A stretch of DNA of 64,000 nt from Valencia hispanica (Eukaryota; Chordata; Actinopteri; Cyprinodontiformes; Valenciidae). The notes beneath the pieces were generated by a model, which was given only the letters and a program-made list of their open reading frames with translations, made no database searches and was not told where the DNA came from. The stretch covers positions 36,325,371 to 36,389,370 of the forward strand of contig OY747707.1 of the NCBI GenBank assembly GCA_963556495.2. The letters run 5' to 3'. Both the position numbers and the translations under genes were made by a program. Shown here piece by piece: positions 1 through 11,945 of the stretch; within the stretch, counting starts at the first letter, position 1, and the number at the start of each line of letters is the position of its first letter.

Positions 1-2440
1 AAACAAAATCCCATTTAGAAACACAGTTTGTTGTAATGTGAGAAAATCGGGGTTAAAAGTTTTGCAAGCCACTGTATTCAGTACTAAAAGCATTATCCTA
101 CCTTTGTATTTAGCCCTTTTGAGCAGTCACTGTGTTGGTGTTTATTTGAATGCAAGCAAATGCATCCGGGATGCACACATATACAAATATACTGTACAGC
201 ACCCACACCATTCTTGCGGTTAAGGAGCATTAGAAATGAGCAATGACTAAGCCAGAAGTGGTATTATCACAATAAGTCACAATTACTGTCATTGCAAATG
301 TGCCTTATGTAACCAGAAAGCAGCAGAAGTCTTTGTATAGCTTAACAACACAGAGCTCAGCCTCCCTACCTGTCCTGGTGCTGCCCTCCTCCTGCCATCT
401 TCCATCATTCCAAATACACTTGATAACATTTGGTCCTCAGAGTTAAAAGCTGATTTGAGCTTTGCTTCTCCTGCTAGACTTGTTGATGTTGATGCCCACC
501 AGTGTGTCCCAGGAGAAGGATCCTCTGCATGCATAAGGATGACTAAAACTAACCCTTTAGCACCAACTCACTGGCCGTTTTATTTTACGCAAATCTCAGT
601 TAATAAATCTTTATGCCAGTTAAGGCTAAAACCTGAAATGCCACTTATGCAAATAGAAAAATATTCTTCCTGGAAGATAAATTTGGCACAATTACAACAC
701 ATATTTGTCTTAGTTTCACCGGTACAGGTTCCAGGGCATTCTTAGTTGCATAGCAACATTCTGTTCTGTAATTGGACTACAGTCATCTCCTCATACACGG
801 GATGATGATGAAACAATAAGATGCCTCATATAGAGCGTCTCAAGGTCTGACCCACCATCAGTAAAGAGATTCCTGGCACAGCTGAGAGAACTCTCCAGAA
901 AAAAATGCTGGTTTAATCACTTCCTTAATTTTAAAGAATAAGGTTGGAAACAATACACCCATCAAAAAGCCAGCAATAGGACTACAATTTTAAAAGGTTC
1001 AATCCAAATGAAGTGCATGAACTTGTTCAGCATTTCTTACTGTGTTTTGATCATTTTTTAATAACAGCAGTTACCCCTGCTTTTCACCGGAAGCAATTTT
1101 TATAAAGCAAGTTTTAAAAATATTTGTAAAACATTTTACATTTCTTTTCAGAAATAGAAAGGGAGAAGAAAATGAAATCAATTAAACATCGGAAATCGGA
1201 TTTGGCATCACACAAATCGTAGATTTTATTTTTAAGCCATATCGCCCAGCCCTACCGGAGGCGTAACGTGATAGACACATTTTACTCAGGAGCTCAACAG
1301 GAGCGTTTCAGATGCGAATCGGCTGCGAAAGCGTTCCTTGCAGCTGGTCCTGGGAGATTACAAAATCACAGGAGAATTGCAATAACATAACCTAAGGGGT
1401 GGTATATGGGAAAAAAAAATTATTCCATGTTATTCTATGTAGTATCATAAACTCAGCATTCAATCCCAAATCTGCAGATATTCCTGTCCACGCCTTCTCC
1501 TTTTTAAAGTTGTACTTGTAAAAATGATCACTGGTATCATATAAATTAGGCGATTCTCCACTTCAGAGATTAATTTCTCGTGGTCCATGATAAAAACCAA
1601 CAAATCACACCCACAGACCGATTGACTTCATCCCTGGTGTCACAGGTAATGACGTTTTGTTTTTCATAGTTAAGCAATCAGAAATCTGCATGTGTCTTTT
1701 ATTTTGGAATTTGCCGGATGCATCACACTGCTCCTGTGTCTGATTTCCTGTCGGGAGATGGCCGGGACACGACGCTTTTGACACGCGTCCGACTAGTAGC
1801 TGCGTATTATGCTTCGCAGCCGTTACACGTCCGGTAGAAATCAGGCTTTAGGTACAGCATGCATTTTTTAAATATCTAACACATGTTTTTGTTTTCTAAA
1901 TGACATTAGTCCTTGTATAATGTAATTGAGCTTGTAAACACAAGCAAGCAAAAAGCACTTCAATCGATGATGCCAACACAGCTCTGAAGGCATCCATGCT
2001 GTTTCTAAGCGTAAACAGAGCTCGCACGTGTTGTGTCAGAGCATTTTTTAAGAGGGGAGTGACGTTGCAAAACCTAAAACCCCGGTTATTTATGTCCACA
2101 AGCAAACATAACGGAGAATTCGCAATCTTCACTTTGGTTGGAAGTTTTTGAAATAATCGTTTTTGATGCCGTTGTCAAGGCAGGTGGTTTAAAAAGCACG
2201 AAAATCTTTCATTATGCTACCCAAACTTGCCGGAAAAAGTGCTGGAGTGAACTGAGATCTCTCCATCTCTACGAAAAATGCTGCACTGCCTTTTGCTGCA
2301 CACTGCCTGTGAGCTCTCAGAAAGATATTCCAATACCCTTTTTCCCATCTTTACAAAAAAAAAGTTGGCTGTTTTGAGAGATTTCCATTCACAAAAACCA
2401 TGTATGGTGCAAAAAACTAAAGCAGAGGCACACATCTCTC
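1..2440. other. Intergenic sequence
   Basis: Apart from the weak exon candidate at 370-524, no gene, RNA or repeat was recognised here. Confidence 0.5.
370..524 (-). other. Possible exon of an unknown minus-strand gene
   Basis: A 155-bp stretch is open on the minus strand, with a mediocre acceptor ATGCAG at 527-525 and a good donor CAG/GTAGGG at 370/369. The translation contains AFNSEDQMLSSVFGMMEDG. I do not recognise it. It could be chance. It lies downstream of the receptor exons on the same strand, so a link is possible but unsupported. Confidence 0.15.
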
Positions 2441-2445
2441 TCTAA

Positions 2446-2556
2446 GGGGGTGTTTCCCCAACCCTGCTCCTCAGGAAAAACTGCATTGTATGTTTTTAGA
2501 TGTTTACCTGCTTCAGCACACCTGATTTCAATTCAGGGTTGGGAAACACCGTTCGA
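2446..2556. repeat. Small fold-back repeat
   Basis: The two ends are inverted copies: GTGTTTCCCCAACCCTG near 2450 and GGGTTGGGAAACACC near 2540. The centre has a TTTTTAGATGTTT / CTGCTTCAGCACACCTGATT core. Related pieces occur at 8411-8505 and 8860-8932, so it is a dispersed short palindromic element of fish genomes. Confidence 0.6.
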
Positions 2557-3189
2557 AGGGAACGCCTGTCTGTTAAGCAGCAGACTGCAGGCTGGCTACC
2601 TGAGCAGATAGCCTGACTAATTAACCAACTGATGCTCTTCACAACAACCTAATAACAAATTTTGCAAGGTTTAATTATTATTCTATTAATTCGCTTAGGT
2701 GTATCGATCAAAATAACAATTACCGAAACATCTAACTAAATTAATGGATATGTTGCATTATTTCAGCAGAAGTAGGAATATTTTCCTTCTCTGTTTTAAA
2801 TAAAAGCATTTAGATCATGTTATGTATGTTGGCTTCAGATTGATTGTATAAAACCACAATACTGCGACATGTTTTACTTATGGTCTCTAAAGTGTAAGAA
2901 TCTCACACTGGCTTATACCTTGACATGGTACCATAATACTTTATAAGAGCCTGCCAAGAAAGCAGTAATTTTAGATGGCTGCTGCTGAAAACGTGTGTAT
3001 GCCTATTAAATAGTCAATTTTATAATAATGAAAAACTGCCTCACTGTGACTGCTATCAACTTCAGATAACTATCATCTTCTTGTGAAAAAGACCGAAAAC
3101 TACATCTGATTTACACTACACCTTTATATTTCACAAAACTCTGTCCCTCACAAAACACAGTAAGTCATTAATTGATTTAACTTGAATGT

Positions 3190-3823
3190 ATAGAATAATA
3201 ATTAAGTATCTGGGGGTCTTGTTCACGAATGAGGGAAAAATGGAGCGGGAGATCGATAGATGGATTGGTGGGGCATCTGCAGTTATGCAGGCGCTGCACC
3301 GGTCTGTCGTGGTGAGGAGAGAGCTGAGCCGAAAGGCGAAGCTCTCGATTTACCGGTCGATCGCGTACCCTCATATATGGTCACGAACTCTGGGTGGTGA
3401 CCGAAAGAACGAGATCACGGATACAAGCGGCTGAAATGAGTTTCCTCCGCAGAGTGTCTGGGCTCTCCCTTAGAGATAGGGTGAGAAGCTCAGTCATCCG
3501 GAGAGGGCTCAGAGTAGAGCCGCTGCTCCTCCACATCGAGAGGAGTCAGTTGAGGTGGCTCGGGCATCTGGTCAGGATGCCTCCTGGACGCCTCCCTGGT
3601 GAGGTGTTTCAGGCACGTCTCACCGGGAGGAGGCCCAGGGGAAGGCCCAGGACACGCTGGAGGGACTATGTTTCTCGGCTGGCCTGGGAGCGCCTTGGGG
3701 TTCCTCCCGAGGAGCTGGAACAAGTGGCTTGTGAGAGGGAAGTCTGGGTCTCTTTGCTTAGGCTGCTGCCCCCGCGACCCGACCCCGGATAAGCGGAAGA
3801 AAATGTATGGATGGATGGGAACT
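3190..3823 (+). mobile_element. RTE-type (Rex3-like) LINE, 5'-truncated 3' end, pseudogenised
   Basis: Two overlapping plus-strand frames give one reverse-transcriptase ORF end: KYLGVLFTNEGKMEREIDRW through RSIAYPH, then, after a one-base frameshift near 3370, VVTERTRSRIQAAEMSFLRR and RSQLRWLGHLVRMPPGRLPG to LLRLLPPRPDPG. The short 3' tail ends in ATGG repeats (3803-3822). A short UTR ending in a tetranucleotide repeat is known for fish RTE/Rex3 elements. The 5' part of the element is missing. Confidence 0.82.
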
Positions 3824-3944
3824 TGATTTGCTATTTAACTACATATGCCTGAATAGGACCAAGGAAAACCTAAATTTAAGCAAACAGCGGTCATCTTATA
3901 CAAACTTTTTTGGCCTATATACAAAAAAGATACAAATAAATAAC

Positions 3945-4470
3945 ACTGGACATCACCCTGAACACACCATCTACATGGTGGTGGTATCATGCTGTGGGAG
4001 ATGGGATTAGGATGGAGCCAAATACAGGACGATACTAAACTGTTAGATGCTTCAAAAGACTTGAGGGTGACTGGAGGTTCAATTCAGTCTAACTGAGAAT
4101 CTGTGACATGACTTGAATGTTCACAGATGTGCTACATCAAATATCTGCTTGAGCTATTTTTCAAAGAGGAATGGAGAAAAGATTTAGTCTCCAGATGTCC
4201 AAAGCTGGTAGGGACATACCCCAAAAGATTTGCGGCTGTAACTGCAGAACAACAAGATTCAACAAAGTACGGACTCAGTTGGTTGCGTACAAATACCTTC
4301 CACATTTGTATTTTTTTTTGTAAAAGATTTTGAAAATGATGTACTATTTTTCTCCCAATTCAAAATCATGCGCAACTTTGTGTTGATCAATCCCATAAAA
4401 TTGCAATAAAACCCAAGTTTACAGTTGTTATGTGAAAAAACTGGAGAAATTCAAGGGGGAATCATCCTAA
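3945..4470 (+). mobile_element. Degenerate Tc1-type transposon
   Basis: The plus strand keeps scrambled Tc1 transposase words: the block equivalent to GGGSIMLWG at 3970-4000 and a C-terminal stretch at 4130-4270 with the distal untranslated end. Stops and frameshifts are everywhere. Confidence 0.45.
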
Positions 4471-5074
4471 AAGTGACGCTAAGGTATTATTGATTACCCT
4501 CCTGTGACTTATGAAAACCTAACAAGCTGCTGCTGAGTGCTTTTTTAAAATTGTGACTAAGGAGTTAGGCCTACATTTTGGTTTATATTTAAAACTCTTC
4601 TCTTTGTTGTTACTGAGGCTACTTTTATCAGATTTTTGACCCTAAACATCAAATCAATTGGACACAACGCCAACAAAACTAGTTGGTATTTAAGCAACAC
4701 AAAGCAATGCATGTTTGAAAGTGGATGCTCAAAACCTAGCCCAAGGTTTGATATTCACTAGATTACTGGATTGACACTTCTCAAGCTATAAATAAGCAGG
4801 CATCATGAATTTTGTCCAACAATGTGTTATGGACCTAAACCATCAGTTTATTATGTAATAAGCTCACACTATGGCCCGCATCATTTCTGGAGACAACTCC
4901 CAACCTGTTTAGGAACATTTTGCTCAGGAGCGGTAAAGGAAAATGACAAAGCAATATTATTTTCTGTGGTGATATACGAGCTCGCCGTCAGATGTGTGTT
5001 AGATCGCAGCTATTTTCGCCGCTCCTCACTTGTGCACACCGTGCCAGTGAGCAATTAATTTAAGTCTGTCTTAC

Positions 5075-5135
5075 CGAAGTATGTCAGCCACCAGGCCTGG
5101 AAGTCGCAGAGAGATCCCTCCGGATGGGTTTCACC
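5075..5135 (-). CDS. cAMP-receptor-like GPCR, extracellular loop 1/TM3 exon
   Basis: A 61-bp exon between a TTCTCCAG acceptor and GTAAGA donor, phase 0 in and 1 out. It reads GETHPEGSLCDFQAWWLTYF. A Cys just before TM3 is the residue that in GPCRs pairs with extracellular loop 2. The C-x-x-Q-x-W pattern fits receptors of the cAMP-receptor/GPR157 group (family resemblance recalled, not searched). With the preceding exons it gives a 78-residue N-terminal part. No continuation exon was found between here and the left edge, so the gene either has a long intron running out of the window or is broken. Confidence 0.7.
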
Positions 5136-5231
5136 CTGGAGAACGAGCGAGAAGCAGCATGGGAAAGCATAAAAAATAAAAAAAGACTCAGCCACTGTAT
5201 GGTTTGAGTGTAACAGACAAGAGTAACTCAC

Positions 5232-5288
5232 CATGACATATGCTACGCTGTCGAAGAAGGCGGCTACAGTCAGGCTGAGAATCATCTT
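5232..5288 (-). CDS. cAMP-receptor-like GPCR, TM2 exon
   Basis: A 57-bp exon, phase 0-0, between a CCCCAG acceptor and a GTGAGT donor. It reads KMILSLTVAAFFDSVAYVM, a membrane helix with the small and Asp residues typical of GPCR TM2. It is separated from the next exon by only 96 bp. Confidence 0.7.
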
Positions 5289-5639
5289 CTGGGGTGTGAA
5301 AATTTAAGAGAAAGACATGAAGAAGGATTTTCAAATGTAACACCCTGAGTGAAAATGCCTGAGTGCGTTTATGTTCGCATAAAGAGAAGGAGAAATTATA
5401 GCTGGAAGTATCTCTAATGTAGCTGACAGCTTGGCATACCAGCTTTTCTACTCATTTTTCAGACCGAAAGCTGATATCTTTAGAGAATCACATTTGCAGA
5501 CTTCTCAGTCCATTTTCTTTTACCATGTTCCATTTCTAAAGTATAGGTACAGAAGTTCCCTATGACTTTTTTGCTGATACTGGAGCCTGACCTCTGCCTC
5601 TTGATTTAAATGAGCCTGCAAGCATGAATTGTCTACATT

Positions 5640-5925
5640 AACTTAAACCTGCAGGGGGGGTGCGCCTATCTTCAGCAGTCATTGGGCAAGAGATGGAGAT
5701 GGAGAACAAGTTCCCAGTCCATCACAGTGACACACAGGACAAACAACCACACCCGTACACAGTCATACCTAAGCGCTATTTAGAACGATTCTACATTTTG
5801 GACTGTGGGAGGAAGCCAGAGTACCCAGAAAGAGCCCACGTGTGCACAGAGAGAACCTGAAAGCGCCAAGTTGGATTCAAACACATGACCCCACTGCGAG
5901 GCAAATGTGCTTTTAATATGGATGG
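5640..5925 (-). repeat. SINE-like dispersed repeat, minus copy
   Basis: The minus strand gives the familiar fish repeat running from a tRNA-like head (TTTGAATCC) through GGTTCTCTCTG and GGGTACTCTGG to CTTCCTCCCACAGTCCAAAA. Other copies lie at 40380-40640, 41190-41265, 55150-55410 and 55545-55730. Confidence 0.65.
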
Positions 5926-6010
5926 ACGGACGGACAGACAGGCAGATAGATGATTAGAAATGGATGGATGAACGAATAAAGGGATGGATAGATAGATGGA
6001 TTGACGGATA
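5926..6010. repeat. Imperfect GGAT/GACG/GATA microsatellite
   Basis: A run of four-base repeats based on GGAT, GGAC, GATA and AGAC; interrupted, so old. Confidence 0.8.
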
Positions 6011-7078
6011 CTAAAGGACAAAATGTTAAGGACATGCTGCATAATTGTCCAGGAAGTCTGTTGAATGCTGTCTCCGTGACAACTCAGCCAAATTATCGCA
6101 GCGGACACAGATCTCCTGCTTCCTCTCTGAAATTGTTCATTTTATGTAAAACAAATCAATAATGCGCAGATGACAGGATTTCATGAGTGGAGTCACGGTA
6201 CACACCACTAGTATTTTCCAGCAGCGGCGATAATAATCGGTGGCTGCACCCAGAGAAACACGCACGCACAGACAAACACACACACACACGGAGAGCCCTT
6301 TATCAATTCATGTCTTGCATTGACCCAGCCAAGGCTACGGAAAGGGGGTGGTGGTGGAGGAGGAAGACACAATAAGCGCGCAGGAGGGCCTTGAGAGCAC
6401 TAAAGACTACTGACTGACAGATAACCTTTTCAGAGAGGATGCAAGTAAGGAGAAGGTTTATGTTGTATAAGAAGAGGAGGAGGAATGAGACAAGGGGGGA
6501 GGGAGAATTTGGAGGACGCGAGGTCGCTCCCACCAATGTGGTCCGGAGGTAATGGGTTTCCGTCGGAGTTTCACGCTAAACTGTCCTTTACTTCAGATTA
6601 CAAGGATGATGTGTTGTGCTGCTAAACCAAACAGACCTGCTGGACCGGCTTCAGAAAACACAATCATCCCGAAGCTGCACGATCATAGCAACACCACAAA
6701 CAAACTCCTTATGAAAGATAAATCCTTTCAGATATAAAGAAGGAATCAGAAGCAGGAGAGTAAAGGGGGAGGGGGAGGGGTACATAAATATTGCTTTTAT
6801 GTAAACAGCTTCGCTTGTGAGTGGGTGGGTGGGGGGGGGGGGGGGGCCTCGGGATAGCAGTCGCTATCACAGAATGACCGTGAGTCAATTAACATCCCCC
6901 TCGATTCATTAATCTGTGCATTTTAATTGGGTTCAATTACGCCAAGATTTACCATGGCTAATTGAACAGATTTCCAGTGGAAATGGGGCAAACAGAAAAA
7001 GGCAAAAAGAAAAAAAAAAAAGAGAGAGAGAGAAAAAAAACTGTCAGAGAGGCTCTGTGCAGTGTAGTGCAAATTTAC
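6011..7078. other. Intron/intergenic sequence of the receptor locus
   Basis: No gene other than the receptor exons is seen. A G-run lies at 6831-6846 after GGGT repeats, and purine-rich A/G tracts lie at 7007-7040. Confidence 0.5.
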
Positions 7079-7133
7079 CTGAGCCAAGGAGTGATACCGT
7101 CGGAGCAGCCAGATTACAAACAGCATGAAAACA
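7079..7133 (-). CDS. cAMP-receptor-like GPCR, TM1 exon part b
   Basis: A 55-bp exon with a very strong polypyrimidine acceptor (T/C run ending CTCCTCAG) and donor GTAAAT. It reads VFMLFVIWLLRRYHSLAQ, the hydrophobic end of TM1 followed by a basic first cytoplasmic loop, and ends in phase 0. Exon 5288-5232 continues with a second hydrophobic segment, as expected of a seven-transmembrane receptor. Confidence 0.6.
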
Positions 7134-8410
7134 CTGAGGAGAGGAAGGGGAGAAAAAAAAAAAAACTATAATGAGATTCACACAAGCTGCAGCATTACGC
7201 TCCCATTTAATTTAATCATAAATTTTAAGGTAAGGATTTTATACACGCTTCCACTCCGGACCTGGACTTCCAAAAGCAATTAGATTAATCTAACATCTTC
7301 AACTTAATCAACATATATCATAGACAACATAGAGGAGCACCCTTCATAAGCATTGCATCATGCATTATTAGGTTGATAGTACACTTAAAAACGCTGGGTG
7401 TGGCGCGTTCACAAGCACCCCCCAAACACACCCAAAAAAAACCAAACACGTTAATATTTAAAAAAAGATAGAAGCTTTGTGAATATGGAATTTATGACAT
7501 GATTAGTGTAAAGGTTAAAACTTGGTTGTAAAGGTTAATGTCATGATTAACTGTTCCATCCGCCCCGGCACACCCCACACCCATTAAAGACCTGATTGTG
7601 GAAAATATCATCTGGACTCACTGGATGTTATCTGGTTTCAGACGCAGTATAAACCACAGGTAAAATGTTTCCAGGCACCCCAGATGTTTAGGCTTTAAGC
7701 CATCAGGAAATGATTTGCCTCGTTTGAAGAAAATCTGAATATATCTTTTTTTTCAAGCTGCAACCCCCCCAAACGCTGCCTTGCCGCTTTTTGTGTTGAT
7801 TTGTTGTAGCGCACCCTGAAGTTATAATAAATTGGCAGCAATATGAAACGTTTGCTGCTGATGTCACTGGATCTTGTAAGCTATGCCCCTTTTAGGTGTG
7901 ACATCAATTACTACTGAGATGAAACACAATTTATTTACAACTGCCAAAACATGTGTGTCTGCTTCCTTGCTGAGCACTGATAATTATCGTATAACCACCT
8001 ATAACCATTAACTCCTCTTTGTTATTCTATTATTAATTGTCCCTTTCATTGGCACCCCTGGTTAACATGGGTAATGGCCTGTAAATAAATGAACGTTTCA
8101 TGGCAGTAGTATAATCTCACATTGATAATTGCAGAATAATCCAAGATTAATTTGAGTTGATTTTTTTTCAGTGCGGAGAAATCACGTAAAGAAATTAATG
8201 TTTTGCTTTGTTTCAAATCCAAACGACCAGCCCCTAATGTTTTCCACACCTCCTTTGCCAACACTTTTCCCCCACAGCAACAAAACAAAATGTGTCTAAA
8301 GCCACAAGAAAAAATATGTACAAGATCTATTGTATTTTAAAAGCTACAGAAATGTAAACTGAAATGTATTTCTACTTTTAGATTTCAGAACAAAATGAAT
8401 CACCTGATCT

Positions 8411-8505
8411 GGTGTTTCCCAACCCTGGTCCTGCAAAAGCAGGGAAACATCTAAAACATGCAGGGCAGTATGCCTTGAAGACCAGGGTTGATAAACACTG
8501 ATAAA
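8411..8505. repeat. Short palindromic repeat
   Basis: It begins GTGTTTCCCAACCCTGGTCC and ends in the inverted GACCAGGGTTGATAAACACT. It belongs to the same family as 2446-2556. Confidence 0.65.
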
Positions 8506-8759
8506 ACCTTTACAGAAGAAAAAAAACTGTAGAATGAAAAATTATAAAAGACGAGTTGCACACTTAAAATTTAAAGCACATAGTTTTGAACTATAAAAAG
8601 ATTCAATCACTTTTAAAAGCCTTGTAGGGTTGATGCTCTTCTGTTAAAACGTGTTCCATGCAGATATTACATGAAAACATAAAGAACTACTTTCTTGTTG
8701 CCTTCATAATTAAAACATATCTTACCTGGTTTCATAAGAGCCACAGTGGAGGGGCCAAA

Positions 8760-8932
8760 GAGCCACAAGTGGCTCTAGAGCATACGTGTCAAACTAAAGG
8801 CCCAGGGGCCGAATCCGGCCCCCCATAGTTATAATTTGTGGCCCTTTACACTCTCTCTGAACCAGGGAAACATCTAAAACGTGCAGGCCAGTGTGCCTTT
8901 AGAAGCAGGGTTGGAAAACACAGCTCTAGAGG
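8760..8932. repeat. Dispersed repeat fragments
   Basis: GAGCCACAAGTGGCTCTAGAG with a GTGTCAAACTAAAGGCCC / CCGAATCCGGCCC segment, followed at 8862-8932 by half of the palindromic family seen at 8411. These are recognised as common vertebrate genomic repeats; the class is not certain. Confidence 0.45.
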
Positions 8933-10930
8933 TCCACAAAAATGTTCAGTATTATTTCATTCTAAGTACTCATCAAATGCAGAGATAGGCATTTATTAAA
9001 GTTCTAATTCACTTTTTAAAATACATTTGTTATGCTTCGCTGGTGGTAACTTCGCAACAGCCAGATCTATGTGGGTTTGGAAAAATCCAAATCTCGCCAG
9101 AATCAAGCTTGCAGCACAAGGTTACGCTGGTGGTGCTCCAAAGGCAAATTCCAACCATTTCTTCCTCAGCTCTTCTTCCTTGGGCAAAAAATGCAAAGTT
9201 GATGTGTTATCTCCACAAACAAGACAAGCCTGAACGCGTTCGGCTATGTTGTGGAGATGCTATTGGCTGTGGCGTCTCGGCACCTGGGGCCAGCGGGGCC
9301 CAGCCCCACCAGATTTAGCTGTGGAGCTCTATGCACAGCATGCTTAAATTAGTCAGTAGAACAGGGTCGTTCTCTACAGAGTAATATTATATAGAGACCA
9401 ATTCTGTTACCAAGAAGAGTCTGTTATAAACATTTGTGTATAACTATAAGTCTTTGCCAGAATACTGACAAGCTCAGTAGGCTAAATCCTCTAGAAGCAT
9501 TGTTTAGAGTTAGCCCCTTAAGGCCATAGGTTGCAGACCCCTGTCCTACAACATTTAACAAGGCTGGACCACGCCCCTTTGGCCACTGAAGAAGATTCTT
9601 TTTGTTTTGTTTTTTTGTCTGGTCTCTGTCAATCTGCCCATATGTTTGCATCCTTAATATGCCGACAGATCCGGTGAGGACTCTTTTATTTTGGTATTTT
9701 CTCCACCAGATTGTTGTGAAAAATCTTCTGGTATTTCAAAAAGTTTGTGACCCAATGCCCTCTAACAAGGTTCTGCCTATGAAAAAGCAAGAGGCTCACA
9801 GATCATCCAACGTATTTAACAGTATTCTTAGTGTTGACGGTGTTTTCATGTGACCCAAGTACGCATTTCTAGTTTAACTTCCTGTAGCAATTAGAAAACT
9901 CAAAAGGACAGAAACTCTTTTTTTCTTTCTCGCATACTCCCTAAACAACCATTTGGCATGTAGGTAGGATCTAATGGTTGTTATGGAGACTTGGAGAGCT
10001 CAAGGTGCCAGTTTTTGCTTAAGTTCTCAAACAGTGATCTTTGGAGACTTTCTTTAACCTAAAGATAAATGGCTAAGTGCCATGTCATACTTATGACACA
10101 GGAAAACAGAAAGTCTTGGCTTACTCATTAAATGTTACAAGAACGATCAATATATTAAAAAGTTAAATACAAACTACAAAAAGTCTGTAGTTATTTTTAC
10201 TTTAAAGACCTGTTAGGAGTACAGATAACTGTTTTTGTTGTTTTTATTAAATAAAAAATATATCATCTTTACTGTGGGGCCAATAAGCGTGGAGGGGGGA
10301 CGTATTCTAATGCTTTAATAAAGAAGTTGCAGTGAACTGCAGCATTAGGGTAACTGTGAAGAGGTCTCAGTTGCCTGGAAGCCTTTTTAAAGAGGGCTTT
10401 CCATATAAAATGCATGTTAGATCTAAAGATTTGGTCTTCTAACTTAACTTTTATTTCACAATTAGTTGTGATGAGAAAAAAGAGAAAATGTATTGATATT
10501 GCAACATTAATAATGTGACCATCGATAGATGAAGACAATTCAAATATAAAGTGATTTCAGAGTCTAAAGCACAAATACGGCAATGTTTAACATATCTATG
10601 TGCTGCAAAAATGTCAAAATGTCATCTCAACCTCTCTGCGTTGTGACTCTAGGGGGGACAAGCCTTACATTTCCAGTGAGGGAGATGTCTCCCCCCACCA
10701 TCACACTGCCTCCACCGAAACCTGTTGCATTGGCAAAAATTATTTAGCAAGGTTTTTATGGCCGTCACACGCACCCCCCCTTCTGCTGCTTGACCCATAA
10801 ATGCATTTGCGTTTCAAACGTGGCGCCATTTCAGGGGAAATATATCGGTTTTCCGAATAGCAAAAACACAAGTCCCCTTACTTTTTGTGCGAAGTTGATT
10901 TGATGAAATAGGAGACCGAGAAATGCTCAC

Positions 10931-10983
10931 CATCCGAGTAAGGAGAAGGTTCCCGTGGCTCGTTTTACTGATAAAATCAACAC
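10931..10983 (-). CDS. cAMP-receptor-like GPCR, TM1 exon part a
   Basis: A 53-bp candidate exon between a TTTCACAG acceptor and a GTGAGC donor. In its first frame it reads VLILSVKRATGTFSLLG plus two bases TG. The next exon begins with T, completing Cys and running into a hydrophobic segment. The phase agreement (0 in, 2 out) and the SLLGC-like motif, which resembles the first membrane segment of Dictyostelium cAMP receptors, are the evidence. It is very short and unproven alone. Confidence 0.5.
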
Positions 10984-11179
10984 CTGTGAAACAGAGACAA
11001 TTGATTAGTCCACGGCTCACAACATAGCGGTTGGCTGACTTAACCATGTGTTTTGCATTTGATTTAGGTAAAGCCCTCTGGAAATATATTCAGAAGTGCA
11101 GAGCAAATGCTGCGCTATCATAATAATCACAAGCTTAGACGCCAACAGGACGACAAGACTGCCATTTGTCCCAGCTTAC

Positions 11180-11184
<5 letters not shown>

Positions 11185-11242
<58 letters not shown>
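11185..11242. repeat. (TG)n microsatellite
   Basis: A pure 58-base TG run, 29 units. Confidence 0.98.
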
Positions 11243-11243
<1 letters not shown>

Positions 11244-11872
11244 ATCAGACACACCAGAGACTGGGAGGGATTGCAAAATTAGATTTGCACTCAGAGTACT
11301 CCAGCAGGCTAAACATAAACAGCTGCAATGCACTGACACCTGAGACGTGTACTCAAAGGTGTTCGCGAATGTCACATCCACACGAATCCGACCTATTTTG
11401 CCACGCAGCAAACAAAGAGGGGGGAGGCTGGTAAGTGACAGCTGAGAGACACACGACGTACAGACGCGGGCGGATGTGATAATGAGCAGAGCTAGGGACC
11501 AGACGCTCTGCGTGTTTGTTAAACTCGGAGGATAGAGGCGCCCAGAAAATGAAAGGAAAAGGCACCAAGGAATGTAGAGAATGAGAAAGAGCTGCTACTC
11601 AGTCCGGCGAGCTTCGGGGAAAATGAAAAGGCCGGCAGCCGTCTCGCATGCAAAGCAGAGAGGGGCATGCCCACGCGCTCAGATCTGTAACGTCGCTGTA
11701 GTGATGTTACACACGATTAAACACCAGTATGTGAGGAAAGTCACATAGTCAAAAAAACAAAAAAATCCATCCTTCCATCTGCGGGGAAGCATCACTGTCA
11801 CCATGTTACTGTTTTCATAAAACGCAGGCATGATTCTATTGAATAACTGAAAACCCTGCTATACATAAGCAT

Positions 11873-11891
11873 GGGGGGGGGGGGGGGGGGG
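11873..11891. repeat. G homopolymer
   Basis: Nineteen consecutive G, about 50 bases downstream (minus strand) of the candidate receptor start exon. Assembly length may be unreliable here. Confidence 0.9.
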
Positions 11892-11939
11892 ACTGTTGAA
11901 ATGAAGGTTTAGCAGATTCTTAAAACCCCTAACACTCAC

Positions 11940-11945
11940 CGTCAT
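11940..11945 (-). CDS. Candidate first coding exon end of the cAMP-receptor-like GPCR
   Basis: On the minus strand ATGACG is followed at once by a strong donor GTGAGTG. An in-frame TAA lies 15 bases upstream of this ATG. It would add Met-Thr to the next exon (10983-10931) in phase 0 after a 947-bp intron. This is the weakest link of the chain: a two-residue extracellular N-terminus is unusually short, and another upstream exon could be used instead. Confidence 0.35.

Larger units (their letters stand above)
7134..10930. other. Probable receptor intron with small repeats
   Basis: This stretch holds only short dispersed repeats (8411-8505, 8760-8932 and about 9500-9560) and no convincing coding exon. 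Confidence 0.45.

Noticed and set aside
3490..3723. Minus-strand frame
   Set aside because: Shadow of the RTE LINE coding strand.
10931..10983. Alternative frame of this exon ending KTSHGNLLLTRM joined directly to the TM2 exon
   Set aside because: Phase would fit exon 5288, but the exon at 7133-7079 has far better signals and supplies a proper TM1; only the other frame joins to it.
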